A stretch of DNA of 64,000 bases, taken from JAGWRA01 sp963711505 (GTDB lineage: Bacteria; Acidobacteriota; Vicinamibacteria; Vicinamibacterales; CAVVIG01). The position numbers were made by a program, and so were the translations under genes. The DNA is taken from the NCBI GenBank assembly GCA_963711505.1, contig CAVQEJ010000006.1:186001-250000 (forward strand), written 5' to 3'. Position 1 is the first letter of the stretch, and the number at the start of each line of letters is the position of its first letter. Positions 40,751-48,228 of the stretch are shown one piece after another. Below the pieces are notes generated by a model. It was not told the DNA's origin and ran no database searches. It saw only the letters and a list, made by a program, of their open reading frames with translations.

Positions 40751-41284
40751 CTAGTCGTCCCGATCCCGGCTCCAGAACTTCCCGTATTCGGTGAGGTAGG
40801 TCAGCGTCTCGAACGAGCGCATCCGGTCGAAGAACAGGATGCCGTCGAGATGATCGTTCTCGTGCTGGGCCACCCGCGCCGGGTAGTCGCGCAGCTTCAC
40901 GTCGATCCGCTCGCCGTTCCGGTCGAATCCACGCAGCCGCACGTCCCGCGGCCGCGGCACCTGCCCGCGGATGTCGGGAATGCTGAGGCAGCCCTCCCAG
41001 TCCTCGACCACCTCTCCGCTGAGTGCCAGCTCGGGATTGATGATCGCCATCGGCCGCAGCTCGGTCTCCCGCTCGTCGCCATCCTCGAGCACGGCCAGGA
41101 AGATCCGCAGCTCCTCGTGCACCTGGGGGGCCGCCAGCCCGATCCCGTGGTACTCGTGCATCGTCTCCATCATGTCGTCGATGAGACGCTGGATCTTCGG
41201 CGTCTTGATGTCCCGCCGGTCGACGGCCCGGGCCCGCGTGCGCAGCACCGGATGCCCCATCTGGGCCACTTTCAGAATTGCCAT
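40751..41284 (-). CDS. def: Peptide deformylase
   Basis: Removes N-formyl groups from nascent proteins. 177 residues, intact. Motif I GIGLAAPQ near residue 47, motif II EGCLSIP near residue 101 (metal Cys), motif III AQHENDHLDG near residue 143 (HExxH form) are all present. A C-terminal helix with charged end (GKFWSRDRDD) is a normal type I/II feature. Confidence 0.96.
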   Translation of the reverse strand: MAILKVAQMGHPVLRTRARAVDRRDIKTPKIQRLIDDMMETMHEYHGIGLAAPQVHEELRIFLAVLEDGDERETELRPMAIINPELALSGEVVEDWEGCLSIPDIRGQVPRPRDVRLRGFDRNGERIDVKLRDYPARVAQHENDHLDGILFFDRMRSFETLTYLTEYGKFWSRDRDD

Positions 41285-41310
41285 GATCCAATTATAGAAA
41301 AGATCCTGCC

Positions 41311-41430
41311 GGGATTGGGGATTGGGGATTGGGGACTGAGGGGCCGGAAGACTGGAGACCGCAGACTGCCCGCAGCCCAGACACTGTAGACTGAAGACCG
41401 TAGCCCGAAGCCTGTAGCCCGGAGCCCCCT
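41311..41430. repeat. Heptanucleotide repeat tract
   Basis: Three copies of GGGATTG plus GGGACTG (41311-41339) are followed by loose 7-mers of the form AGACTGG, AGACCGC, AGACTGA, AGACCGT, AGCCTGT, AGCCCGG up to the NUDIX start. It fills the 146-bp divergent spacer between def and the NUDIX gene. Similar heptads occur at 16829-17010, 40705-40738 and 61485-61607. Confidence 0.7.
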
Positions 41431-41979
41431 TTGCCCGACCATCCCCACCTGCACGACGACGCGCACGCGTTCCGGTTCTGTCCGCGCTGCGGAGCCCCTC
41501 TCAGCCGGAAGCTCCTGAAGCCCACCGAGCCCGAGCGGCTGGTCTGCAGCCGCTGCGAATTCGTCTTCTATCTCGATCCGAAGATTGCCGTCGGGACGGT
41601 CATCCGGGCCGAAGGCGGCGGCATCGTGCTGGTGCGGCGCGCGATCGAGCCGGGATACGGCAAGTGGGTGTTCCCGGGCGGCTACGTCGACCGCGGCGAA
41701 GCGCTCGAGACGGCGGCGATTCGCGAAGCGCGCGAGGAATCGGGGCTGGACGTCCGGCTGGAAGGGCTCGTCAACATCTACTCCTACGCGGGCCGCACAC
41801 CGGTCATCGTCGTCTACGCCGCGACGGCGGTGGCGGGCACCCTCGCCGTGGACGACGAGTGCCTCGAAGCCGCCGAGTTCCCCGAGGGCGGCATTCCGTG
41901 GGACGAGCTGGCGTTCCGGAGCACCCGCGAGGGGCTGAAGGACTATCTCGACGGCCTGCTGCACCCCATCAAGGCGTAG
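41431..41979 (+). CDS. NUDIX hydrolase with N-terminal zinc ribbon
   Basis: 182 residues from a TTG start. A zinc ribbon (FCPRCGAPL ... CSRCEFVFY, four Cys) as in NADH pyrophosphatase-like proteins precedes the NUDIX box GGYVDRGEALETAAIREAREESGL. The C-terminal third is unremarkable. Related proteins hydrolyse NADH, dinucleotides or Nudix sugars; substrate is not predicted. No ATG is present upstream because the spacer is repeat DNA. Confidence 0.9.
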   Translation: MPDHPHLHDDAHAFRFCPRCGAPLSRKLLKPTEPERLVCSRCEFVFYLDPKIAVGTVIRAEGGGIVLVRRAIEPGYGKWVFPGGYVDRGEALETAAIREAREESGLDVRLEGLVNIYSYAGRTPVIVVYAATAVAGTLAVDDECLEAAEFPEGGIPWDELAFRSTREGLKDYLDGLLHPIKA

Positions 41980-42049
41980 GCAGGTCGTCCGGACGGGTGT
42001 TCCTCTTGCACCGATCGGCCGATACGATCACCTGCAGAGAGGTTTCACC

Positions 42050-42517
42050 ATGCGTGCTCCACGGTTCGCCATCGCGACTGTAATCGCCCTGACACTTTCG
42101 TCGGCCGGCTGTTCGTTCCTGAACACCAACTCGCTGACCGGCGCCGATTCGTCCAGCGTCGCCTCGCTGGCCGGCAACTGGAAATCCCAGACGACCGTCA
42201 CGACGTCGTATCCGACGCCGACGGCCTGCGGCAACTTCCAGTGGCAGGTGACCAACCAGAACGGCGCGACAGCCAGCGGGAGCTTCACGGCGACCTGCGC
42301 GGGCGGCGTCACGCTGGACGGCACGGCCTCGGGCGCGCTGAGTGGCAGCCAGGTCACCTGGACGGCGGCCGGCACGGCGCACATGTCGGACGGCAGCACG
42401 TGCCCCTTCTCGCTGGCCGGCATCGCGACGATCTCGACGACGACCATCGACATCCCCTACACCGGCACGACCTGCCTCGGTCCCATCAGCGGCACCGAGA
42501 CGCTGACGAAGCAGTAG
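42050..42517 (+). CDS. Small secreted lipoprotein, unknown function
   Basis: 155 residues. Signal peptide with lipobox LSSAGC (Cys21) and a Ser/Thr/Gly-rich mature part (SLAGNWKSQTTVTTSYP... GTASGALSGSQVTWTAAGT) suggesting a small beta-rich envelope protein. The 3' end is duplicated as a fragment at 45929-45969. It is followed by a GC-rich convergent hairpin at 42545-42574. No known family recognised. Confidence 0.75.
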   Translation: MRAPRFAIATVIALTLSSAGCSFLNTNSLTGADSSSVASLAGNWKSQTTVTTSYPTPTACGNFQWQVTNQNGATASGSFTATCAGGVTLDGTASGALSGSQVTWTAAGTAHMSDGSTCPFSLAGIATISTTTIDIPYTGTTCLGPISGTETLTKQ

Positions 42518-42544
42518 GCGATCGCCGAGAAACGGCCGACGGCC

Positions 42545-42574
42545 GGCCGGCCCGGTCGTCTCGCCGGGTCGGCC
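42545..42574. terminator. GC-rich hairpin between convergent genes
   Basis: GGCCGGCCCGG (42545-42555) pairs with CCGGGTCGGCC (42564-42574) with one mismatch around an 8-nt loop, followed by only a weak T-run. It sits between the lipoprotein stop (plus) and the stop of the small secreted gene (minus), so it may terminate both. Confidence 0.45.
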
Positions 42575-42585
42575 GGGGCCTTTCG

Positions 42586-43005
42586 CTACCAGCTGAGACG
42601 CTTCACGACTCCCACCGTGCCCGGTGCCAGCACGAGACTCGCGCGCGCCCTGTGATGCGCGCCGATGGCGAGCAGCGTGGCGCCCAGGCCGGCGGCCGCG
42701 ATTCCGCTCCACAGGACGGCCTTGTTCGTCTGCTCGGTGCCAGCGCACACGACGCCGAACAGATCGCCGACGCAGGCGGCGGTCGTCTGCTTCAGCGCCG
42801 TGCCGGCGAGCACGGCCAGCGCGCCGCCTCCGGCGAGCAACGCCACGCCGGGCCAGAGGTCCGGGTTCCGTGTCCCGGCCATCGCTGCTGGCTGCCGGGC
42901 CGCCGCCTGCCGCGCGGCCCGGTCGATCGAAGAGTGCAGGTCGCCGGCGAAGCCGGGAGCTGCCACCAGAAGTCCACACAGCATCATCACCATCATCCTG
43001 CGCAT
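42586..43005 (-). CDS. Small exported/membrane protein, unknown function
   Basis: 139 residues from ATG 43005 (MRRMMVMMLCGLLVAAPGFAG), a signal peptide, with GGAG 7 nt upstream; the longer frame to 43092 has no ribosome site. The mature part has two hydrophobic segments (PGVALLAGGGALAVLAGTALK and AVLWSGIAAAGLGATLLAIGA), so it may be a small membrane protein of the envelope. No family recognised. Confidence 0.65.
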   Translation of the reverse strand: MRRMMVMMLCGLLVAAPGFAGDLHSSIDRAARQAAARQPAAMAGTRNPDLWPGVALLAGGGALAVLAGTALKQTTAACVGDLFGVVCAGTEQTNKAVLWSGIAAAGLGATLLAIGAHHRARASLVLAPGTVGVVKRLSW

Positions 43006-43134
43006 CGATTGCTCCTTTGCTCCAGAGACCATCATCACCACACCCGACGCACTCATCCGTCCGCGTCCCGCGAAGGGCTCGGAGTCCGACACCGACTCTA
43101 CGAACGGCAGATTGTCGTCACCTTGCCGGTCGCC

Positions 43135-43689
43135 TTAACTTCCCGTAACACGTGTCGCGCGCACCGCGTGACCGGGTACGATCTGGCGCGCCGATGTCCG
43201 AGGCCCCGGCGCGAACTCGCGACGAACTGGCGGCGCGGTCGTGCGCGGCGCCATCTCTTCGTCTGGTGCGAGCCGATAGCCAATGTGCTTGAGCGTGAGC
43301 AGTCGGCCCCTGAGGGCCGGCAGCTTGCGGCGCAGCCGGCAGACGTGGACGTCGACCGTCCGGGCGTCCCCGGTGTAGCGATAGCCCCAGACGTGCACGA
43401 GCAGTTGCTCGCGCGTGACGACCTGATCGGGCCGTTCGAGGAAGTACGCCAGCACCAGGACTTCACGCGGAGCCAGGGCCACCGGCGACCCGCCGTCGGT
43501 CACGCGCAGACGCGCGAGATCGAGACGGATCGATCCGCACAGCAACCGTCCGCAGGGTCCTCCCGCTGCGGGGTGGCACGGGCGCGAGAGGCGGGCGCGC
43601 AGGGCTTCCAGCAGGTCCTGGAGCCGGCTGACGAGGGCGAGGGGATCCTCGTCGGCATCGAGGAGGGGGTGCGGGTCGGGTTCGGCCAT
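43135..43689 (-). CDS. OmpR/PhoB-type winged-helix DNA-binding protein without receiver domain
   Basis: 184 residues from ATG 43689. The C-terminal half is a winged helix (ALAPREVLVLAYFLERPDQVVTREQLL ... YTGDARTVDVHVCRLRRKL... IGYRL). No phospho-acceptor receiver domain precedes it, only about 60 residues with a Cys pair. It is divergent from the WYL regulator at 43873, 183 bp away. It may be a one-component regulator; the effector is unknown. Confidence 0.82.
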   Translation of the reverse strand: MAEPDPHPLLDADEDPLALVSRLQDLLEALRARLSRPCHPAAGGPCGRLLCGSIRLDLARLRVTDGGSPVALAPREVLVLAYFLERPDQVVTREQLLVHVWGYRYTGDARTVDVHVCRLRRKLPALRGRLLTLKHIGYRLAPDEEMAPRTTAPPVRREFAPGPRTSARQIVPGHAVRATRVTGS

Positions 43690-43758
43690 GCGGGCCAGCG
43701 TACGAGTCGGCCGGGACAGATGTGGTCCTACGCCGGATCTTCGCGTGCCGTCTTCCTC

Positions 43759-43790
43759 GTCATTCCCGCGAACGCGGGTAATCCAGGGCC
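43759..43790. repeat. REP-like short palindrome
   Basis: GTCATTCCCGCGAACGCGGG followed by TAATCCAGG resembles the widespread intergenic CATTCCCGCGAAxGCGGGAAT palindrome. The stem is CCCGCG/CGCGGG. It lies in the spacer between the two divergent regulators. Confidence 0.6.
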
Positions 43791-43872
43791 GAAGGGCAGG
43801 TTTCGCAACCTTGCAGCGAAACGCTGATCGTGCGACAGTCCGGGACGGAACGCGAGAGGAGCGTGACAGGCG

Positions 43873-44951
43873 ATGGCGCGCAGTGCGGAAGTGATCCGGC
43901 AGTGGCAGACGCTTCGCGACCTGGAGTCGCATCGTCACGGCGTGACCATCGACGAGCTGGCGGCGGCGCGGGCGGTGACGCCGCGCACCATCCGGCGCGA
44001 TCTGGCGGCGCTCGATGAGGCGGGCTTCCCCGTCTACGGCGATCGGACCGACACCGGTACGCGATGGAAGCTGAACGGGGCGCCGTTCAAGCCACTGACC
44101 GACGCCGGCTTCTCGCTCTCCGAGCTGTGCGCGCTGTACTTCAGCCGGACGCTGCTCGAGTGCCTGGCCGGCACGCCGTTCCACGATGATCTCGGGCGGG
44201 CTTTCGACAAGTTCTCACGGTTTCTCACGCCGCGCATGCGCGACTTCCTGGATCGCCTGCCGGCCGTGCTGGCCGCGAAGCCCGGGGCGGTGAAGCGACA
44301 CGACACGAAGCGGTCGCGGGAGATCGTGGCGCGCCTGATCGAGGCGACGTTGAAGCAGCGTCGGGCGACGATGCGGTATTACTCGCTGTCGAGCCGCCGG
44401 ACCAAGGAGTACGGGATCGATCCCTGCCGGGTCGTCTACGCGCACGGCGGACTCTATCTGGTGGCCTACGTGCCGGAATACAGGGAGACGCGGACGTTCG
44501 CCGTGGAGCGGATCGAGCGGCTCGGCCTGCTCGACGAGACGTTCGACCCGCCGGCCGATCTGTCGGCGGCCGTGTTCCCGCACTCGCTGGGCGTCAACCA
44601 GGGGGAGCCGGAACGGATCGAGCTCGAATTCGATGCGCGCATCGCGCCGTACGTGGTCGAGCGGCGGTGGCATCCGTCGCAGAAGGTGCAGACGCGGCCC
44701 GACGGGTCCCTGCGGATGACGCTTCGGGTGTGCGACGATCCGGCGCTTCGGACGTGGATTCTCGGATTCGGGCCGCTGGCGCGGGTCGTCGCGCCGGCGC
44801 CGGCTGGCCGAGGCCGATCCTGGAGGATCTGGACGAGGCGCGGGCGAACTACGCGCCGCGGATGAATTTCGATCTCGACGTGCCAGCTGCCTTCGATTTC
44901 CGGCTGCAGCCGGCGCTGCCGCTGAAGGTCGCACGTGGGATGGAGCGGTAG
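43873..44951 (+). CDS. WYL-domain transcriptional regulator (frameshifted near end)
   Basis: An N-terminal helix-turn-helix (TIDELAAARAVTPRTIRRDLAALDEAGF) with a WYL-type ligand domain (RRATMRYYSLSSRRTKEYGIDPCRVVYAHGGLYLVAY) follows the YafY/WYL pattern, and the WCX-type end is present. Near 44795 the frame shifts by one or two bases; the corrected end reads ILEDLDEARANYAPRM... PLKVARGMER. Corrected length is about 358 residues. It is divergent from the winged-helix gene. Confidence 0.87.
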
Positions 44952-45010
44952 GCCGTCGGTCGCGCACATTCATGGTACAACGCTGATGAGCGTATGAGGT
45001 CGAACCCTGC

Positions 45011-45526
45011 ATGAAAGCTGCCAGTGCCCGCGACGTCTTCCGCGCACTGCTCGACGCCGAGGTGCGATTCATCGTGGTCGGCGGCCTCGCGGTGAACGTG
45101 CACGGCCTCCTGCGCGTCACGGCCGATATCGACCTCGTGATCCAGCTCGAGGCCGGTAACGTCGCGCGAGCGTTCGCGGCCTTGGAGCAACTGGGGTATC
45201 GTCCCGTGATCCCCGTGACGGCCGCGCAGTTCGCCGACGCGACGACGCGGGAGGGGTGGGTGCGTGACAGGCACATGCGCGTCCTCGGATTTCACAGCGA
45301 TCGACATCCCGATACGCCCGTCGACATCTTCGCGTCGGAACCATTTCCCTTCGAGGACGAGCACGATCGGGCTGTCGTTCGGGAGCTGGCCGGGGTGGGC
45401 GGCGTGCGTGTCGTGTCGCTGGCGACGCTGCAGCGGATGAAGCAACAGGCGGGGCGTCCACGGGACCTTGCCGATCTCGAGGATCTGCGGCTCGGTTCCG
45501 ATCGCGGAGAGGATCCGAATGAGTAA
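45011..45526 (+). CDS. Nucleotidyltransferase (AbiEii/DUF6036-like)
   Basis: 171 residues, intact. RFIVVGGLAVNVHGLLRVTADIDLVI contains GG...DxD, the metal motif of MNT/AbiEii-type nucleotidyltransferases, and PVDIFASEPFPFEDEHDRA supplies the third acidic group. The stop overlaps the following ATG (ATGAGTAA). Such enzymes form toxin-antitoxin or DNA-repair-like pairs with a partner gene, which fits the small gene downstream. Confidence 0.82.
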   Translation: MKAASARDVFRALLDAEVRFIVVGGLAVNVHGLLRVTADIDLVIQLEAGNVARAFAALEQLGYRPVIPVTAAQFADATTREGWVRDRHMRVLGFHSDRHPDTPVDIFASEPFPFEDEHDRAVVRELAGVGGVRVVSLATLQRMKQQAGRPRDLADLEDLRLGSDRGEDPNE

Positions 45527-45734
45527 CGACGACCCGGATGCGATCGATTGGAGCCTCACGACCTGGGAAGGCAGCCGGCGTTTGCAAGTGCAGCGGTGGG
45601 CCGCGCTGTCGTTGGACCAGATTCTCGAGGCGCAGGAGGCGATGGCGGAGCTGTGCCGGGAGCTGGCGCTTGCTCGCCGAGCGGCCTCGGGTGCACTGAG
45701 ACCCGAAGAACGCTCGGACTCGCCCCGGTCCTGA
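45519..45734 (+). CDS. Small partner protein of the nucleotidyltransferase
   Basis: 71 residues starting MSNDDPDAIDWSLTTWEGSRRLQVQRWAAL. GGAGAGG lies 6 nt upstream and its ATG overlaps the nucleotidyltransferase stop, so the two are coupled. The remainder is helical and Glu/Ala-rich (LDQILEAQEAMAELCRELALARR). I recognise no named domain; the tight pairing suggests a cognate antitoxin or accessory subunit. Confidence 0.65.
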   Translation: MSNDDPDAIDWSLTTWEGSRRLQVQRWAALSLDQILEAQEAMAELCRELALARRAASGALRPEERSDSPRS

Positions 45735-45768
45735 GCCTAGCTCATCTGTTCCATCCTGCGGCTCCCGC

Positions 45769-45878
45769 CATGCCGTCCGCCGGGTGACGTACGCCCATTG
45801 AAGCACAGATTGTGCGCGGCGGGATTCACCACTGGCACGCGCGATTCCGCGGCTGATCAGCCGCGGCCCCATTGAAGC
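45769..45878. CRISPR. CRISPR-like orphan repeat pair (low confidence)
   Basis: CCCATTGAAGC occurs at 45794-45804 and 45868-45878, 74 bp apart, fitting a 36-bp repeat plus about 38-bp spacer. The second copy (from 45843) contains the perfect palindrome CCGCGGCTGATCAGCCGCGG followed by CCCATTGAAGC, a layout seen in CRISPR repeats. The first copy matches only about half. No cas genes are in the window. It may be coincidence or a decayed array. Confidence 0.22.
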
Positions 45879-45928
45879 CCGCCGCAGGTCGTTTCCCGAA
45901 GAACGACTCGGCGACGATGCCAGGGCAC

Positions 45929-45969
45929 CTGGACCGATCAGCGGCACCGAGACGCTCACGAAGCAGTAG
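45929..45969 (+). pseudogene. 3' remnant duplicate of the small lipoprotein gene
   Basis: ATCAGCGGCACCGAGACGCT followed by CACGAAGCAGTAG repeats the end of the gene at 42050-42517 (ISGTETLTKQ-stop) with one base change. No start or upstream part is present. It suggests a duplicated copy mostly deleted. The remainder of the 285-bp spacer (45735-46019) holds no other gene. Confidence 0.7.
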
Positions 45970-46019
45970 GCCGGACGCCCGCCCTCGCGGCGGGCGCCCC
46001 GGTCGTCAAGGCCGCCGGC

Positions 46020-46661
46020 CTACTTCAACGCCGCGAGCTTCGCCAGATCCATCCGGCCCATCAGATCGTGGAGCACCTTCGGATCGTCGATGCCGTGCCC
46101 TTCGATCTGCACCATGAACCGCTTGTTCACGATGGCGTCGACCTCGCCGCTCTTGTCCGACTTGCTCCACTTCTCGTAGCCGGGGAAGCCGCCCACCTTC
46201 ACCGCTCGCTCGTAGCCATCGTCGGTTTCCTGGTTGAGCCCCATGCTCAGCAGCATCGAAATCGGAGCGACGATCATCTGGTTCATCGCCGAGTCGGTCA
46301 CGGTCTGGTCGATCGAGGCGTCACCTTTCGTGAAGGTCACCTTGGCCGACGAGTAGGTGACCGGACTCGTCATCCGCTCGCCGCTCGGCTTGCCCCGCTC
46401 CCAGCCGGGCAGGTCGGGAAGCAGCGCCTCGAGGTCCTGGAAGCTGACCGGCTGGACCGGCTTCCCGCTGGCGTCCGTGCCGGCCGCGCCGAGTCCCTTG
46501 GCCATGCCCTCGAGCCCCTTGGCGAAGCCCTCGGCGCTCTTCTGCATCTGGTCGGCGGCCTTCTGGGTCTGCTCGGCCTGCTTCTGCTCGGGTGACTTGC
46601 CGCACGCGACGGCGGTCACGGCAAAGACAACGGTCGTGAACAACAGAAGAGCTTTACGCAT
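46020..46661 (-). CDS. Lipoprotein of unknown function
   Basis: 213 residues from ATG 46661 (MRKALLLFTTVVFAVTAVACGKS); the lipobox TAVAC places Cys20 as the lipid site. A helical stretch rich in Gln, Lys and Glu (SPEQKQAEQTQKAADQMQKSAEGF) precedes a beta-containing domain ending KRFMVQIEGHGIDDPKVLHDLMGRMDLAKLAALK. The longer frame to 46781 lacks support. No family recognised. Confidence 0.75.
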   Translation of the reverse strand: MRKALLLFTTVVFAVTAVACGKSPEQKQAEQTQKAADQMQKSAEGFAKGLEGMAKGLGAAGTDASGKPVQPVSFQDLEALLPDLPGWERGKPSGERMTSPVTYSSAKVTFTKGDASIDQTVTDSAMNQMIVAPISMLLSMGLNQETDDGYERAVKVGGFPGYEKWSKSDKSGEVDAIVNKRFMVQIEGHGIDDPKVLHDLMGRMDLAKLAALK

Positions 46662-46925
46662 CGCGATCTGCCTCCACTGGGAACACTTCGGCCGCCCGGC
46701 TGCCGGATCGGTCCGGTCAGCACTCAGCCTGCATCGGACGCGTGACGCCGACGCACGCCGGGCTCTGCCGTTAATCGGCACAGCTCAGCCGAATCTTACA
46801 ACCGACCTCTGCCGGGTGCCATCGTCGTTGTCGCCCGTGCGATGGCGCGATGCCACGCACGGCCGGCCGCCGATCGCGGTTTCACGGAATGCCCCACGGC
46901 GGGATAAGCTGAGGGCCACGTCGCG

Positions 46926-48143
46926 ATGAGCGCCTCGCCTGCCGGTACCACGACATCCCCTCAGCCGATTACGCGCGGGATCCATCTCGTCTGGCTGGCG
47001 CTCTTTCGCGGGTCGCGCAGCATCTCGGCCGGCCTCATCACCATCGCGTTTCCCTACCTCGTGCTGCAACAGGGGCATTATCACGCGTGGCAGCTCGGTC
47101 TCATCTACACGTCGGCCGCCGGGGCGACGGCCGGCCTGGGGCTGCTCGTCGGCTTTCTGGCGGACCTGTGGGGCAAGAAGCGGACGCTGCTGCTCGTCGG
47201 CACGATGCTGCCCGTCAGCGCCGCCATCGCCTATTCCGAGCACTCGCTGTTCTGGCTGTTCGCCGCGGCCGTCATCGGCGGGTACTCGGCCACGGGATCG
47301 ATGATGAGCGGCGGGGTCGGCGGAGCCGCGCAGCCGATTCAGAGTGCCGTCATCGCCTCGCTCGCCACGGCCGACCGGCGCACGTTCATCTTCTCGCTCT
47401 TCGCGTTCCTCGGCGGCACGCTCGCCGCGAGCGGCGCCCTCATCGCCCGGACGCTGAGCGTGCGCGATGCGTTCGGCGTGGCGGCCGTCATCTCCCTGAC
47501 CGGCCTGCTGGCCCTCTGGCCGCTGGCCGTGCACGAGACCCGCGGCCACATCCGCCGGCTCCCGAGCGTGAAGATCATCGGCAAGTTCTCCGTCACCGGC
47601 GCGCTGAACGGCTTCTCGCAGGGACTCGTAATGCCGTTCCTCATCCCGTTCTTCGTGATCGTCTACCACCTGCCCGAATCGCAAATGGCAACCTACGCGT
47701 TCGCCGGCGGGTTGTTGGCGTCGGTGGCACTGTTCGCGGCGCCGGTGCTGGAGAGGAGGTGGGGATTCGTCCGCGCCATTGCCGCAACGCGCGGGCTCGG
47801 CGCGCTGCTGGTGCTGTCGCTGCCGTTCTGGCATCACCTCGCCGCGGCGCTCGCGGTCTACATGGTGACGCCGGCGCTCCGGGTGGCCGCCCTGCCGGCG
47901 CAGCAGACGGCCCTCACCGAGCTGGTCGGCCGGGAGGAGACGGGGCGGGCGCTCGGCCTCAACCAGGTGACGCGGCTGACGGCCTCGGCCGGCGCCGTCA
48001 GCCTCACCGGCTACAGCTTCTCGCTCGGGGACTTCCCGCTCCCCTTCGAGCTGTACGCCGCGCTCATGGCCGTGAACATCGGCCTCTACTTCTACTTCTT
48101 CGGTGCCGCCGGCTCGATCGTGCGGCCGGACCCGGACCGCTGA
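46926..48143 (+). CDS. MFS transporter
   Basis: 405 residues with about 12 hydrophobic segments. An N-terminal MFS loop (GFLADLWGKKRTLL) and a serine/glycine-rich middle loop (GSMMSGGVGGAAQPIQSAV) are visible. Not close to a named drug or sugar transporter by eye; it resembles the MFS group predicted to export small organics. It faces the lipoprotein gene divergently across 264 bp. Confidence 0.85.
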   Translation: MSASPAGTTTSPQPITRGIHLVWLALFRGSRSISAGLITIAFPYLVLQQGHYHAWQLGLIYTSAAGATAGLGLLVGFLADLWGKKRTLLLVGTMLPVSAAIAYSEHSLFWLFAAAVIGGYSATGSMMSGGVGGAAQPIQSAVIASLATADRRTFIFSLFAFLGGTLAASGALIARTLSVRDAFGVAAVISLTGLLALWPLAVHETRGHIRRLPSVKIIGKFSVTGALNGFSQGLVMPFLIPFFVIVYHLPESQMATYAFAGGLLASVALFAAPVLERRWGFVRAIAATRGLGALLVLSLPFWHHLAAALAVYMVTPALRVAALPAQQTALTELVGREETGRALGLNQVTRLTASAGAVSLTGYSFSLGDFPLPFELYAALMAVNIGLYFYFFGAAGSIVRPDPDR

Positions 48144-48228
48144 GCCGCCGGCGCGCGACGCGATGACGGGCCGCCACACGGCCTGATCCGTGAGCCTGGG
48201 CGGCCCCGACGAGGAGCTGGAGTGGTGC

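Noticed and set aside
43690..44184. Extension of the winged-helix gene upstream to 44184
   Set aside because: The extra 165 codons are antisense to the WYL regulator and resemble no receiver domain; ATG 43689 fits better.
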